A DNA stretch of 64,000 nucleotides from Acetobacteraceae bacterium (GCA_024280945.1 JAMXLO010000053.1:43456-107455); one strand, 5' to 3'; counted from the first letter of the stretch, positions 52,806 through 62,871 are shown. Notes: generated by a model not told the origin, from the sequence alone. Numbers and translations: made by a program.

Positions 52806-54017
52806 ATGGCCGGCCTGGCGACAATCGCCGCAAACTCGTCCGCTCCAAGATCCCGCAATCACGCGCGGCGCACCTTGATGGTGGCGGGGCTCGCGCATGC
52901 GCTGCACGACGGCTACACGGATTTGATCTACGTCCTGCTTCCTGTCTGGCAAGCCGAGTTCGCCCTTGGGTACGGCGTGCTCGCCGTCGTGCGTGGCCTT
53001 TACACTGGCGCCATGGCGGGATTGCAGATCCCTGTGAGCCGCCTCGCGGAGAAGCTCGGCGGGCGTGGCATACTTGCGTTCGGCACAGCGCTGGCTGGCG
53101 GCGGCTATGCCCTTGCAGGTATTTCCGGCGGGTTGCTTGGGCTTTGTGTCGCCCTTGCTCTGTCAGGCGCGGGCTCCAGCACTCAGCATCCCATTGCCTC
53201 GGCGGCGGTGTCACATGCCTATGGCGACGCAGCCCGTGGCCCGCTGGGGGTCTACAACTTTTCGGGCGATCTTGGGAAAGCAGCAGTGCCGGCCACAACA
53301 TCGGTTCTGCTGACACTCATGCCCTGGCGGAGTGCCCTTTATGTCCTGGCAGCGCTTGGGGTTGCCGTCGCGCTTGCCGTTGCGCTGCTGATGCCGGCGC
53401 CTCACCGCACCCAGGGCCCCGGGATCGGCAAAGAAAAATCAAAATATGTGGGCAAGAGCCGCGGTGGCTTTTCTCTGCTGTTCGCAATTGGCGTTCTCGA
53501 CAGCGCCGTGCGAATGGGCTTCCTGACATTCCTGCCCTTTCTGCTTAAGGCCAAGGGCGCAACGTTGCCCGAGATCGGCTTCGCCCTTGCGCTGGTTTTT
53601 GTTGGTGGCGCGGCTGGCAAGTTCGCCTGTGGCTGGTTGGGTGCGCGCCTTGGTGTGCTCTGGACTGTGCTTGCCACCGAGGGCGGCACCGCGGTTGCCA
53701 TCGCAGCCGTTCTGACATCGCCGCTCATCCCGGCATTGATCGTCTTGCCGGTGCTCGGGGTGATGCTCAACGGAACCTCCTCGGTCCTTTACGGCACGGT
53801 GCCGGAGCTCGCTCCATCTGGTCGCGCTGAGCGTGCCTTTGCGGTTTTCTACACCGGGACAATAGGCTCAGGTGCGATCGCACCGGTGCTGTTCGGCATC
53901 CTGGGTGATGCCACCAACGTAGGGTGGGCGACCGTTGGCACCGCGACGACGGCTTTGATCACCATTCCCATCGCCTTGGCGCTGGCGCCAAAACTTCGCC
54001 CCGAAGATCCTGGCTGA
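52806..54017 (+). CDS. MFS transporter, fosmidomycin-resistance (Fsr)-like
   Basis: A 403-residue exporter with about 12 membrane segments. LAHALHDGYTDLIYVLLPVWQ at the start of helix 1 is the Fsr-type signature, and GAGSSTQHPIASAAVS carries the central histidine seen in that family. ATG 52806 has a GAGGGG site 8 nt upstream; ATG 52761 lacks one. The substrate is unknown. Confidence 0.82.
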   Translation: MAGLATIAANSSAPRSRNHARRTLMVAGLAHALHDGYTDLIYVLLPVWQAEFALGYGVLAVVRGLYTGAMAGLQIPVSRLAEKLGGRGILAFGTALAGGGYALAGISGGLLGLCVALALSGAGSSTQHPIASAAVSHAYGDAARGPLGVYNFSGDLGKAAVPATTSVLLTLMPWRSALYVLAALGVAVALAVALLMPAPHRTQGPGIGKEKSKYVGKSRGGFSLLFAIGVLDSAVRMGFLTFLPFLLKAKGATLPEIGFALALVFVGGAAGKFACGWLGARLGVLWTVLATEGGTAVAIAAVLTSPLIPALIVLPVLGVMLNGTSSVLYGTVPELAPSGRAERAFAVFYTGTIGSGAIAPVLFGILGDATNVGWATVGTATTALITIPIALALAPKLRPEDPG

Positions 54018-54150
54018 GGAGCTTGGAGCTGGGCGGGCATTGCGGTGGCGGCTTGTTTCAGCCAGCAGGCCTGCCACCCGAACGAGTCTATTGCCTTTCA
54101 GGGCCGGGTTGCTTTCCACTGCAGGCTCAAGCCAAGGGGAAACGACGGCG

Positions 54151-55191
54151 ATGGCGAACACAACCAGGAACAGCGTCGCAACGCTGTTTGGCATATCGGC
54201 ACTCGCCTGCCTTGCTGCAGGTCGCGCCCAGGCGCAGCGGCAGCTTGTCATGTATTGCGGTGTCGATGAGAAGTGGTGCCGCGCTATCGCCACCACCTAC
54301 CAGAAGGAGACTGGCGTTCAAGTCGATATGACGCGCATGAGTGCGGGGGAAGTCTATGCCCGCGTCCGTGCGGAAAAGGACAACCCGCATGGAGACGTTT
54401 GGTTTGGCGGCACCGGCGATCCTCACTTGCAGGCAGCGGAGGAGAAGATCACCGAAGCGTACCAGTCACCCATGCTCCCGAAGCTGCGTGACTGGGCTCA
54501 ACGCCAGGCAGAGCGCGCGCATAACAGGACGGTAGGGCTGTACCTCGGCGCGCTTGGCTTCGGCTACAACACCGAAGAGGTCAAACGGCGCAGACTCGCT
54601 CAGCCTGCCTGTTGGGCGGACCTGATCAAACCCGAATTCAAGGACGAAGTACAGATGGCCGACCCGAATTCGTCCGGCACCGCGTGGACGATGTTGGCCA
54701 CTATGGTGCAACTCATGGGTGAAGACAAAGGCTTCGAATACCTCAAGGCACTGCACAAGAACATAAACGAGTATACCAAGGCGGGCGCGGCGCCAGCGCT
54801 CGCCGCAGGTCAGGGTGAGACGATCGTCGGCATCGCGTTCCAGCATGACGTGATCGACGTTGCCGAGCACAACAAGCCGGTCGCGGTGGTTTCGCCATGC
54901 GAGGGCACTGGCTATGAGATCGGTTCGCTCAGCCTCATCGCCGGCGCGAAGCATATGGATGAGGCGAAGAAGTTCTATGACTGGGCATTAACACAGGAAG
55001 CACAGAAGATCGCAGCAACGACCGGCAGTTTTCAGATCCCGTCGAACCCCCTGACGCCGGTTCCACCCGAGGCGCCTGACCTATCGAAGATCAAGCTGAT
55101 CGAATACGACTTCGCCAAATACGGTTCGTCCGAGACACGCAAGCGCCTGCTCGGCAAATGGACGGACGAGGTAAAGAACGCGCCGAAATAG
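54151..55191 (+). CDS. Ferric/polyamine-type ABC substrate-binding protein
   Basis: A 346-residue periplasmic receptor of the FbpA/AfuA (SBP_bac_1) family, with a Sec signal ending AAGRAQAQ. QLVMYCGVDEKWCRAIATTY begins the domain, and DPNSSGTAWTMLATMVQLMG matches the central region. The double-tyrosine iron site of FbpA is not obvious, so a sugar phosphate, phosphonate or other anion is as likely as iron. ATG 54151 has an AAGGGG site. It overlaps the permease start by 34 nt. Confidence 0.88.
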   Translation: MANTTRNSVATLFGISALACLAAGRAQAQRQLVMYCGVDEKWCRAIATTYQKETGVQVDMTRMSAGEVYARVRAEKDNPHGDVWFGGTGDPHLQAAEEKITEAYQSPMLPKLRDWAQRQAERAHNRTVGLYLGALGFGYNTEEVKRRRLAQPACWADLIKPEFKDEVQMADPNSSGTAWTMLATMVQLMGEDKGFEYLKALHKNINEYTKAGAAPALAAGQGETIVGIAFQHDVIDVAEHNKPVAVVSPCEGTGYEIGSLSLIAGAKHMDEAKKFYDWALTQEAQKIAATTGSFQIPSNPLTPVPPEAPDLSKIKLIEYDFAKYGSSETRKRLLGKWTDEVKNAPK

Positions 55192-57344
55192 CTTCTGCCT
55201 TGCCGCGTTTTCTGCTCGGCTGGCTGGCTGTCGGCTTCGCCGGACTGGTTCTGTTGCCTTGGTATGGCCTGGATGAAGGCGTCTCGCCACCCGCGCTGCT
55301 CGCGGGCAGGCCTTGGCTGCTGCCACTCATTCCGCCGCTGTTGCTTGCACTGTCCTGCTCATTCGGCCGGACCAAGCCTCGTGTTCTTGTCGCGGCCGGA
55401 GTCGCCGGTCTGGTCTGGCTTGCGGCGCAGGCATTTCTCATCATCCATCGTGGCTGGGCCTTCGTCTGGATCACCACGCTGTTGGGCCCTGGTCCAAGCC
55501 AGCCTGCACTGGGGTGGGGTGCGATCGCCTATGCGGTTGCGTGCCTCATGCTGCTTGCCTACGGGCTGGCACGACTTGGTGTGTGCAAAGGAGATGTGTT
55601 CGTCGTCGGCGCCCTGCTGCTGGTTGTCGGACTGATCGCGTTGTTCGTCTTCTATCCCGTGCTGTGCATTCTCGCTTCAGCCGTGCGCGACAATGACGGC
55701 AGCTTCGCGCCCACGCTGTTCTTTGAGAAGTTGCTCAGCCGGTCAGTCTGGGGGCTCGACTGCGTCTTCGGTGGGCGAAGCTGCGGTGTCGCCTGGAACA
55801 CGGTGGCCGAAGCAGCCCTGGTGGGTGTATTGACCACGTTTCTCGGGCTGGCCTTTGCGCTGGTTGCCTTGCGCACGCGCATGCCGATGAAGCCTTTGCT
55901 CCGCGCGCTGTCGGTCCTGCCGATCATCACGCCGCCCTTCGTCATCGGTCTCGCCTTGATCCTGCTGTTCGGCCGAGCGGGCATGGTCACTGTCTGGGTT
56001 GCCAACCTATTCGACCTGCCGCGCAGCCGATGGATCTACGGCATGCCAGGCATCACCATCGCTCAGGTGCTGGCGTTCACGCCGATCTCACTGCTCGTGC
56101 TGCTTGGAGTATTGCAGGGCGTGGCGCCAAGTCTGGAGGAAGCTTCGCAAACCCTGCGCGCCAGCAGATGGTATACCTTCCGCACCGTCACCTGGCCGCT
56201 GATCCGACCCGGCCTGGCAAATTCCTTCCTGATAGGTTTCATCGAAAGCATGGCAGATTTCGCCAATCCGCTGGTGATCGGCGGCAACTTCAACGTGCTT
56301 TCGACCGACATATTCTTCGCGGTGGTTGGCGCGTCGCACGACCAAGGCCGCGCAGCCGTGCTTGCGATCGTGCTGCTGAGTTTCACGCTTGCCGCCTTTG
56401 TTGCGCAACGCTTTTGGCTCGGTCACAGGAGTTACGCAACGGTCGCCGGCAAGGGTCACATCGGCATTCCTGCACAGTTGCCAGGCTTCGTCCGCGCGAC
56501 ATGCTATGCGGTCATCGTGCCATGTCTGATTCTCATTGTCGCGGTGTACTGCACGATTCTTGTCGGCGGATTCGTGGTCTCCATTGGTCGCGACAACACG
56601 CCGACGCTCCAATACTTCTGGACGGCGTTCTCGATCGAGAAGGGTGTCGGCGGCTGGTTCCTATCCGGGTCTGCATGGAATTCCTTCCTGGTAACCATCG
56701 AAGTCGCATTGGTCGCGATGCCGTTCACAGCCGCACTCGGGCTGCTAACCGCCTGGCTGCTGGACCGTCAGCAATTCGCCTTTCGTCGCAGTTTTGAGTT
56801 TCTGGCGATGATGAGCTTCGCGATTCCGGGCACGATCATCGGCGTCGCCTACGTCCTGGCATTCAACGTTCCACCGGTGTCGCTGACCGGTACGGGCACA
56901 ATAATCGCGATCGCCTTCGCTTTCCGGAACATGCCGGTCGGCATACGCGCTGGACTTGCCAATCTAAGCCAGATCGACCGCAGCCTCGATGAAGCATCGC
57001 TGACACTCGGCTCCAATTCGTTCGGCACGTTGAGGCGTGTGATCCTGCCAATGCTCCGTCCGGCGGTGATCACCGCGATGGTCTACAGCTTCGTGCGCGC
57101 AATGACAGCAGTGAGCGCAGTCATCTTCCTCGTCACCGGCCGCTACAATCTGGCGACAACCTATATCGTCGGCCGCGCCGATGTGGGTGACTATGGTGTG
57201 GCCATCGTGTATTCTGCAGTGCTGGTCGTCTTCATGATGCTGGTTCTATTGCTGATCCAGCTTGCGGTCGGAGAACGCCGCATCGGTCGTCGTGTTGAAG
57301 TGCCTCGGATTGAATCGCCAGGAACCGCACTGGTGCAGACATGA
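55158..57344 (+). CDS. Fused ABC permease with N-terminal membrane extension
   Basis: A 728-residue double permease. Residues 1-185 add about five extra hydrophobic segments before two BPD_transp_1 domains. The coupling EAA loops are at EASQTLRASRWYTFRTVTWP (first half) and EASLTLGSNSFGTLRRVILP (second half). Ordinary FbpB-type permeases are roughly 500-570 residues, so the extension is notable. It overlaps the receptor gene by 34 nt and the ATPase gene by 4 nt. Confidence 0.9.
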   Translation: MDGRGKERAEIASALPRFLLGWLAVGFAGLVLLPWYGLDEGVSPPALLAGRPWLLPLIPPLLLALSCSFGRTKPRVLVAAGVAGLVWLAAQAFLIIHRGWAFVWITTLLGPGPSQPALGWGAIAYAVACLMLLAYGLARLGVCKGDVFVVGALLLVVGLIALFVFYPVLCILASAVRDNDGSFAPTLFFEKLLSRSVWGLDCVFGGRSCGVAWNTVAEAALVGVLTTFLGLAFALVALRTRMPMKPLLRALSVLPIITPPFVIGLALILLFGRAGMVTVWVANLFDLPRSRWIYGMPGITIAQVLAFTPISLLVLLGVLQGVAPSLEEASQTLRASRWYTFRTVTWPLIRPGLANSFLIGFIESMADFANPLVIGGNFNVLSTDIFFAVVGASHDQGRAAVLAIVLLSFTLAAFVAQRFWLGHRSYATVAGKGHIGIPAQLPGFVRATCYAVIVPCLILIVAVYCTILVGGFVVSIGRDNTPTLQYFWTAFSIEKGVGGWFLSGSAWNSFLVTIEVALVAMPFTAALGLLTAWLLDRQQFAFRRSFEFLAMMSFAIPGTIIGVAYVLAFNVPPVSLTGTGTIIAIAFAFRNMPVGIRAGLANLSQIDRSLDEASLTLGSNSFGTLRRVILPMLRPAVITAMVYSFVRAMTAVSAVIFLVTGRYNLATTYIVGRADVGDYGVAIVYSAVLVVFMMLVLLLIQLAVGERRIGRRVEVPRIESPGTALVQT

Positions 57345-58414
57345 GGCACGGCGCGCCGGCAGTCGAGTTCCGGTCAGTCAGCAAACGCTATGGTGCGGTA
57401 ACTGCAGTCGATTCCGTCAGCCTGACGATCGAACGCGGCACTCTGGTGACGCTGCTCGGTCCATCGGGTTGCGGCAAGACGACGATTCTGCGGCTGATTG
57501 CCGGGCTCGAGCAGGCCAGCGAGGGTCACATTCTGATTGACGACAGGAACGTAACGATGCTGTCAGCCGCGGAACGCGATGTCTCAATGGTTTTTCAATC
57601 CTATGCGCTGTTCCCGCATATGACCGTGCTCGAGAATGTCTGCTATGGCCTGCGCGCCTCCGGCATGCGCAAGAGTCATGCGATTGACCTGGCGCAAGCG
57701 AAGCTGGCGATGGTTGGCCTGGGCGGTTACGGCGCACGCCTGCCCAGCGAATTGTCTGGCGGACAGCAGCAACGTGTGGCCGTCGCACGCGCCATCGTAC
57801 TGGAACCGAAGGTATTGCTGTTCGACGAGCCGCTATCGAACCTGGATGCGAAACTGCGCCGACAGGTCCGCGAGGACATTCGCGAGTTGCAACACAGGCT
57901 GGCACTCACTGCCGTATACGTGACGCACGACCAGCAGGAAGCGTTGGCGATCTCAGACCGTATCGTGGTCATGAGCATGGCGCGTATTGCCCAGGATGGC
58001 ACACCGCGTGCCCTCTATGAACGCCCGGACAACCATTTCGTCGCCAATTTCATCGGCGATGCGAATATCCTGCCTGTTGTGGTGGAGAGCCGGCAGGGCG
58101 AACTGGCATCGGTCCGCCTGTCGTCGGTGGTGTTGACGCTGCCTCATCACAACGTTGCAGACGGTCCGGCAGATCTCTCGATCAGACCACAGGCGCTGGT
58201 GCTCTCGCGCGAGCGCGGTCAGCTGACAGGACATGTTGCCAGGGCTGCGTATCTCGGGAGCCACATGGAGTACTGGATCAGCTTAGACGTGATCGGCAAC
58301 CAGCTATTCGCCATTGCATCGGACGTCACTGCGCCATTTGCGGTTGGCGATTCCATCTGGGTCACGTTCGCGCCCAGTGGCCTGGCCTTGTTGCCGCAAG
58401 GTCGATCAGATTAG
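57341..58414 (+). CDS. ABC transporter ATPase, FbpC/PotA type
   Basis: A 357-residue ATP-binding subunit with Walker A GPSGCGKTT (40-48), signature LSGGQ (138-142), Walker B LLFDEP (159-164), the D-loop SNLD and switch histidine H196 in VTHDQQEA. Residues from about 240 form a TOBE-type regulatory domain. It overlaps the permease stop by 4 nt, completing a three-gene importer. Confidence 0.94.
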   Translation: MRHGAPAVEFRSVSKRYGAVTAVDSVSLTIERGTLVTLLGPSGCGKTTILRLIAGLEQASEGHILIDDRNVTMLSAAERDVSMVFQSYALFPHMTVLENVCYGLRASGMRKSHAIDLAQAKLAMVGLGGYGARLPSELSGGQQQRVAVARAIVLEPKVLLFDEPLSNLDAKLRRQVREDIRELQHRLALTAVYVTHDQQEALAISDRIVVMSMARIAQDGTPRALYERPDNHFVANFIGDANILPVVVESRQGELASVRLSSVVLTLPHHNVADGPADLSIRPQALVLSRERGQLTGHVARAAYLGSHMEYWISLDVIGNQLFAIASDVTAPFAVGDSIWVTFAPSGLALLPQGRSD

Positions 58415-58507
58415 TTGCGTCAGGCCCTGACGGTTGCGGGCGCGCAGTCGATCGACCGCGGATCAAGGCTTCTCGTTCGAGCGACGCCGGCTCCATGCCC
58501 TCGCAAT

Positions 58508-59437
58508 TCAGCGGAGTGCCTGCTGGAGAACCGCGACCGATTCACGCACTCCCTCCAGAGGAGACAAGCTCTGGTCTTCGTGTTCGATGGAAAGGACGCC
58601 GTCGTAACCAGCCTTGCGCAAGCTCTCAGTGAAACCGCGCCACCACGAGGCGTCATGACCTCGGCCAAGCGTGACATAAGACCACGCTCGATCAACCAGC
58701 TGGTCCACCGGCGTCGTGTCCAACAGCCCGTTCACCGCGGCGACGGTGGTGTTGATGCGCGTGTCCTTTGCGTGCACGTGGCCGATCGCCTCGCCCAATG
58801 CCGCGACGGCCGCGACCGGGTCTGCTCCCATCCAGAACAAGTGGCTCGGGTCCAGATTGGCGCCGACCACATCGCCCACCGCATCGCGAAGACGCAGCAA
58901 CGTCCGTACGTTGTAGACAAGCTGCTGGCCGTGCAGCTCGAGACAAAGTCGCTCGACCCCGGCGGCGCCGGCCTCCTTCGCTAGACCAAGCCAATAGGGG
59001 ATCAGTTGCTGTGACCATTGATGGTCCACGACGCGCGCCGCCTCCGGCGGCCAGGCGGTTGTGACCCAGTTGGCATTGACGTCACCGGGCCCTCCCGGAC
59101 AACCGGACATCATCACGATGCGCCGCACGCCCATCAGTCCTGCCAGACGTATGGTCTTGCTGGTGACAGCTCGACTTTCCTCCCCCGCGGTCCCCGGCAG
59201 CAGAGGGTTGCCGGAACAGTTCAAGGCGCTGATGACCAGGTCATGCGCCTGAAGTCTTGCCAGGAATTCTCGGCGCATCGCCGGGGAATCGAGCATCGCG
59301 TCCAACCGCAGGTGCGGTGCCGGCGACCAGTTGCCGCAGCCAAACTCCACTATTGTGATGGCAAGCTCGGACACCGTCGGCAGCAGGGTGTCCAACGGCA
59401 GGTGCGCCAGGCTATCGGTTACCAGACCAATTTGCAT
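58508..59437 (-). CDS. Sugar phosphate isomerase/epimerase family protein
   Basis: A 309-residue TIM-barrel protein of the AP_endonuc_2 (IolE/IolI/xylose-isomerase-like) group. Metal-ligand candidates are the E in CLELHGQQ, D in NLDPSHLFW, H in GHVHAKDTR and E in LSIEHEDQ. It faces iolD across 121 nt, so it may share a sugar-acid or inositol pathway with iolDE. A function closer than isomerase cannot be assigned. Confidence 0.85.
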   Translation of the reverse strand: MQIGLVTDSLAHLPLDTLLPTVSELAITIVEFGCGNWSPAPHLRLDAMLDSPAMRREFLARLQAHDLVISALNCSGNPLLPGTAGEESRAVTSKTIRLAGLMGVRRIVMMSGCPGGPGDVNANWVTTAWPPEAARVVDHQWSQQLIPYWLGLAKEAGAAGVERLCLELHGQQLVYNVRTLLRLRDAVGDVVGANLDPSHLFWMGADPVAAVAALGEAIGHVHAKDTRINTTVAAVNGLLDTTPVDQLVDRAWSYVTLGRGHDASWWRGFTESLRKAGYDGVLSIEHEDQSLSPLEGVRESVAVLQQALR

Positions 59438-59558
59438 GCTCAGGGTTCCCCCGTGTGGATGCTGCCAGCGCGCATGACCTCGATGTCGATCATATTGTTT
59501 CCCGACGCGTCATTGTCTCCGATGCACCGTGAGTGGACAATTCCGCAGGAGGTTGCGC

Positions 59559-61361
59559 ATGGCGACCATTCGGCTTACCGCCGCCCAGGCTCTCGTCCGC
59601 TATCTCGCGGCGCAATGGAACGAGGACGGCAAGCGCCTGTTCCACGGGGTTTGGGCGATTTTCGGCCACGGCAACGTCGCTGCGTTGGGGGAGGCGCTGC
59701 ATGCCCGCCGCGATGAACTGCCTACGTTCCGCGCGCATAACGAGCAGGCGATGGGTCATGCCGCCATCGCCTTCGCCAAGGCCAACCGCCGCAAGCGCAT
59801 GATGGCCTGCACCAGCTCGATCGGCCCTGGTGCCAGCAACATGGTGACCGCCGCCGCCGTCGCGCACGTGAATCGATTGCCGGTGCTGTTCCTGCCGGGT
59901 GACGTTTTCGCATCGCGCCGACCTGACCCGGTGCTGCAGCAGGTCGAATCGTTCTCCGACGCGACCGCTTCGACGAACGACGCGTTCCGGCCGGTGTCTC
60001 GATGGTTCGACCGGATCACCCGGCCGGAGCAATTGCTCGCCGCGTTGCCGGCCGCGCTGGGCGTGCTGACCGATCCTGTCGTGTGTGGGCCGGCGACGCT
60101 GGCCTTGTGCCAGGATACGCAGGCCGAGGCATTCGATTGGCCAGAGTCGTTTTTCGCGCCGCGCATATGGCACGTGCGTCACTCTCCGCCTGATGCGCGG
60201 GAGCTGCGTGCGGCGACCGAAGCGCTTCGCACAGCGCGGGCGCCATTGCTGGTTGCCGGCGGTGGCGTGCTTTACGCCGAGGCGGAAGCCTCGTTGGCGC
60301 GGTTTGCGGAGCGTCATGGAATCCCGGTCGTGGAGACGCAGGCGGGCAAGGGAGCCTTGCCGGACGCGCACGCGCTCAATCTTGGGGCGATCGGTGTTAC
60401 AGGCACTGCGGCGGCCAACCGCGCGGCCGAGGCGGCGGACGTCGTGTTGGCGGTAGGCACCCGGTTGCAGGATTTCACCACTGGCTCCCGTACTTTGTTT
60501 CGCGGCCGGTTGATCGGCCTGAACGTGCAGCCATTCGATGCAGGGAAGCACGGCGCCTTGCCTCTGGTGGCAGATGCGCGCGAGGGCCTGGCGTCGCTGG
60601 ACGCAGCATTGGGCGAGTATCGCGTGCCCCTGGCGTGGGAAGAGGCGATCCCGCGTTGGCGCACCGAGTGGCGCGACACTGTCGAGGCGGCGACCGCACC
60701 GGGCAATCGGGCTTTGCCGACAGATGCCCAGGTGATCGGCGCGGTGCAGCGAGGGGCGCCGCCGGGCGCGGTGGTGGTGTGTGCGGCGGGTAGCTTGCCA
60801 GGTGAGCTGCACAAGCTGTGGCGCGCGGAGGGGGCGGGTACCTACCACCTGGAATACGGCTACTCCTGCATGGGCTACGAAATCGCCGGCGGCCTGGGCG
60901 TGAAGATGGCTGACCCATCGCGCGAGGTCATCGTCATGGTCGGAGACGGCAGCTATCTGATGATGAACTCCGAGATCGCGACGTCGGTCGCGATGGGCCT
61001 GAAGCTCACCATCGTCGTGCTGGACAATGGCGGATTTGGCTGCATCGGCCGGCTGCAAGAGGCGACAGGCGGAGCGCCATTCAATAATCTCATGGCGCAT
61101 GGCGTCGACCTTCGTGCCCATGCAGCGGCGATGGGCGCGATCGCGGAAGCCGCAACCGATCTGGCGAACCTGGAGGCGGCCGTCCGCCGCTCGATATCCA
61201 GTTCGCGAACCACCGTCATAGTGATCGAAACAGATCCAACGCGCGGCACGGAGGCGGGAGGCCATTGGTGGGACGTCGCCGTACCCGAAGTCTCGCAACG
61301 CGCCGAGGTGCGGGCCGCTCGGGCAGCCTATCAGGCAGCACTGACGGAGCGACAGCGATGA
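59559..61361 (+). CDS. iolD: 3D-(3,5/4)-trihydroxycyclohexane-1,2-dione acylhydrolase
   Basis: A 600-residue thiamine-diphosphate enzyme that opens the inositol-derived ring to 5-deoxyglucuronate. The N-terminal THPP domain has GHGNVAALGEAL and FRAHNEQAMGHAAI; the central domain has ARAPLLVAGGGVLYA; the C-terminal ThDP/Mg motif is VMVGDGSYLMMNSEI, ending at the NGGFGCIG loop. Length matches IolD. ATG 59559 has a GCAGGAGG site. It overlaps iolE by 4 nt. iolB, iolC, iolG and iolA are not in this window. Confidence 0.93.
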   Translation: MATIRLTAAQALVRYLAAQWNEDGKRLFHGVWAIFGHGNVAALGEALHARRDELPTFRAHNEQAMGHAAIAFAKANRRKRMMACTSSIGPGASNMVTAAAVAHVNRLPVLFLPGDVFASRRPDPVLQQVESFSDATASTNDAFRPVSRWFDRITRPEQLLAALPAALGVLTDPVVCGPATLALCQDTQAEAFDWPESFFAPRIWHVRHSPPDARELRAATEALRTARAPLLVAGGGVLYAEAEASLARFAERHGIPVVETQAGKGALPDAHALNLGAIGVTGTAAANRAAEAADVVLAVGTRLQDFTTGSRTLFRGRLIGLNVQPFDAGKHGALPLVADAREGLASLDAALGEYRVPLAWEEAIPRWRTEWRDTVEAATAPGNRALPTDAQVIGAVQRGAPPGAVVVCAAGSLPGELHKLWRAEGAGTYHLEYGYSCMGYEIAGGLGVKMADPSREVIVMVGDGSYLMMNSEIATSVAMGLKLTIVVLDNGGFGCIGRLQEATGGAPFNNLMAHGVDLRAHAAAMGAIAEAATDLANLEAAVRRSISSSRTTVIVIETDPTRGTEAGGHWWDVAVPEVSQRAEVRAARAAYQAALTERQR

Positions 61362-62242
61362 CGGTCCGCCTGGGCACCAATCCAATCGCCTGGTCGAATG
61401 ACGATTTGCGCGAGCTTGGCGGCGCAACGCCACTCGAAACCTGTCTTTCCGAGGCGCGGGCAGCCGGTTTCGTCGGCATCGAACTCGGCCACAAATTTCC
61501 GCGTGAGCCAAATGCGTTGCGCGACGTTCTGGCGCGTCACGAGCTGGCACTGGTCTCGGGATGGTATTCCGCGGCGCTGCTGGCGCGAACCGCTGCGGCC
61601 GAGATGATCGCGATGCGTCCGCATCTGGAGTTGCTGCGTGCTCTGGGCTGCCAAGTCCTGATCTTGGCCGAAACGTCGAACGCGATCCACGGGAACCGTT
61701 CGATGCCGTTATCCCGCAGGCCGACGCTGGAGGATTGGAAGCTCTTTGCGTCCCGGTTGACGGAACTTGCCGACCTCGTCCGCGCTGAAGGCATGACCCT
61801 GGCGTACCATCATCACATCGGAACGATCATCCAGAGCGAAGACGAGATCGACCAGTTGATGGTCATGACCGGGGACAACGTGACGTTGTTGCTGGACACG
61901 GGCCATGCTGTGTTCGCCGGTGCCGATCCGGTGGCCCTCGCGAAACGTCATCGTGAGCGGATCACGCATGTGCACTGCAAGGATGTGCGCGCGGACGTCA
62001 TGCGGGACGCCCTGGCGAACGACAGCAGCTTTCTGGATTCGGTGCTCGACGGGGTCTTCGCCGTGCCCGGCGACGGATGCATCGACTTTGGTTCCGTGCT
62101 TGCAGCCCTGCCGGGATACGAAGGCTGGCTCGTCGTCGAGGCCGAGCAGGACCCCGCCAAAGCGACCCCGCTGGAACATGCGCGCCGGGGCCACGACAGC
62201 CTGGCCAAACACGCAGCATTGGCCGGACTGCCAGCGCTGTGA
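61358..62242 (+). CDS. iolE: Myo-inosose-2 dehydratase
   Basis: A 294-residue TIM-barrel dehydratase that turns 2-keto-myo-inositol into the diketone used by IolD. The start RLGTNPIAWSNDDLRELGG is the family's, and metal ligands are likely E in IELGHKF, D in LLLDTGHAVFAG, H in HVHCKDVR and E in VVEAEQDP. ATG 61358 overlaps the iolD TGA by 4 nt, so the two consecutive pathway enzymes are translationally coupled. Confidence 0.92.
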   Translation: MTVRLGTNPIAWSNDDLRELGGATPLETCLSEARAAGFVGIELGHKFPREPNALRDVLARHELALVSGWYSAALLARTAAAEMIAMRPHLELLRALGCQVLILAETSNAIHGNRSMPLSRRPTLEDWKLFASRLTELADLVRAEGMTLAYHHHIGTIIQSEDEIDQLMVMTGDNVTLLLDTGHAVFAGADPVALAKRHRERITHVHCKDVRADVMRDALANDSSFLDSVLDGVFAVPGDGCIDFGSVLAALPGYEGWLVVEAEQDPAKATPLEHARRGHDSLAKHAALAGLPAL

Positions 62243-62646
62243 ACGCTGCCCTGACGCCCAAGCGGCCCGATCCGCCTGTGAGACGCGGACCGTTGGCACC
62301 GACGAGACAGCGCTGAGGCGGTAAGTCGCCCGCTGAGTACTGTCTGCGACCGGCGGGGGTCGATTGCCGCCGGAGCCGGCGGAACGTGGCACGATTCCGG
62401 GGCCCGTCCAGCGCCCCCGGACGCCGCAGCGACAGGGCAACGAGCAGGGAGGCCACGGGTTCCCGGCGTTCAGCCGCGGACGTCCACGTGCTGTCGCTGT
62501 TCGAGCCCGCGGCCTGCCGGCTGCGTGCAAACACCCCTGGAAGGGGGATCGCGGAAAAGGCGAGGAACGCCGGGTGCTCAGCGGTTGGTATGACCAGGCA
62601 CGGACGGAATTGCCGGGAAGCGGCACTAATACTAAAGAAGGTGGTC
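62243..62646. other. 404-base gap with no recognised element
   Basis: Between iolE and the 74-residue gene. Short frames are present but lack domains or ribosome sites. A GGAAC followed by GGTT at about 62575-62597 is too closely spaced to be a good EcfG promoter. Confidence 0.5.
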
Positions 62647-62871
62647 ATGCCCAAATACATCTTCGGGATACATACTAGGGACGGACGCTTCATCGAGCGC
62701 GTGGTCGATGCGCTGAACGAGCCTGCGGCACGGAAGCTGGCGCTCGAAGGTTTCGCAGATGAGGAAATCCGGCTGTGCATGGTGGATGCAGAACCGGAAG
62801 GTGACCCGAAGAAAACAGAGGCCCTGATAGAGGCTCTCTTCGATCTGGCGCGGCAAGGCACCCGGCCTTAG
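62647..62871 (+). CDS. Small acidic hypothetical protein
   Basis: A 74-residue cytosolic protein starting ATG 62647 after an AAAGAAGGTG site. It opens MPKYIFGIHTRDGRF, similar to small DUF6894-like proteins, then a mixed helix, NEPAARKLALEGFADEEIRL, and an acidic middle, DAEPEGDPKKTEALIEAL. No function is known. Codon use is like the neighbours, so it is likely real. Confidence 0.6.
   Translation: MPKYIFGIHTRDGRFIERVVDALNEPAARKLALEGFADEEIRLCMVDAEPEGDPKKTEALIEALFDLARQGTRP

Noticed and set aside
59490..61550. A 686-residue frame opposite iolD and iolE
   Set aside because: Antisense shadow of two well-recognised enzymes.
62575..62597. EcfG-type promoter before the 74-residue gene
   Set aside because: GGAAC and GGTT are only 14 nt apart and the -10 box is not CGTT.
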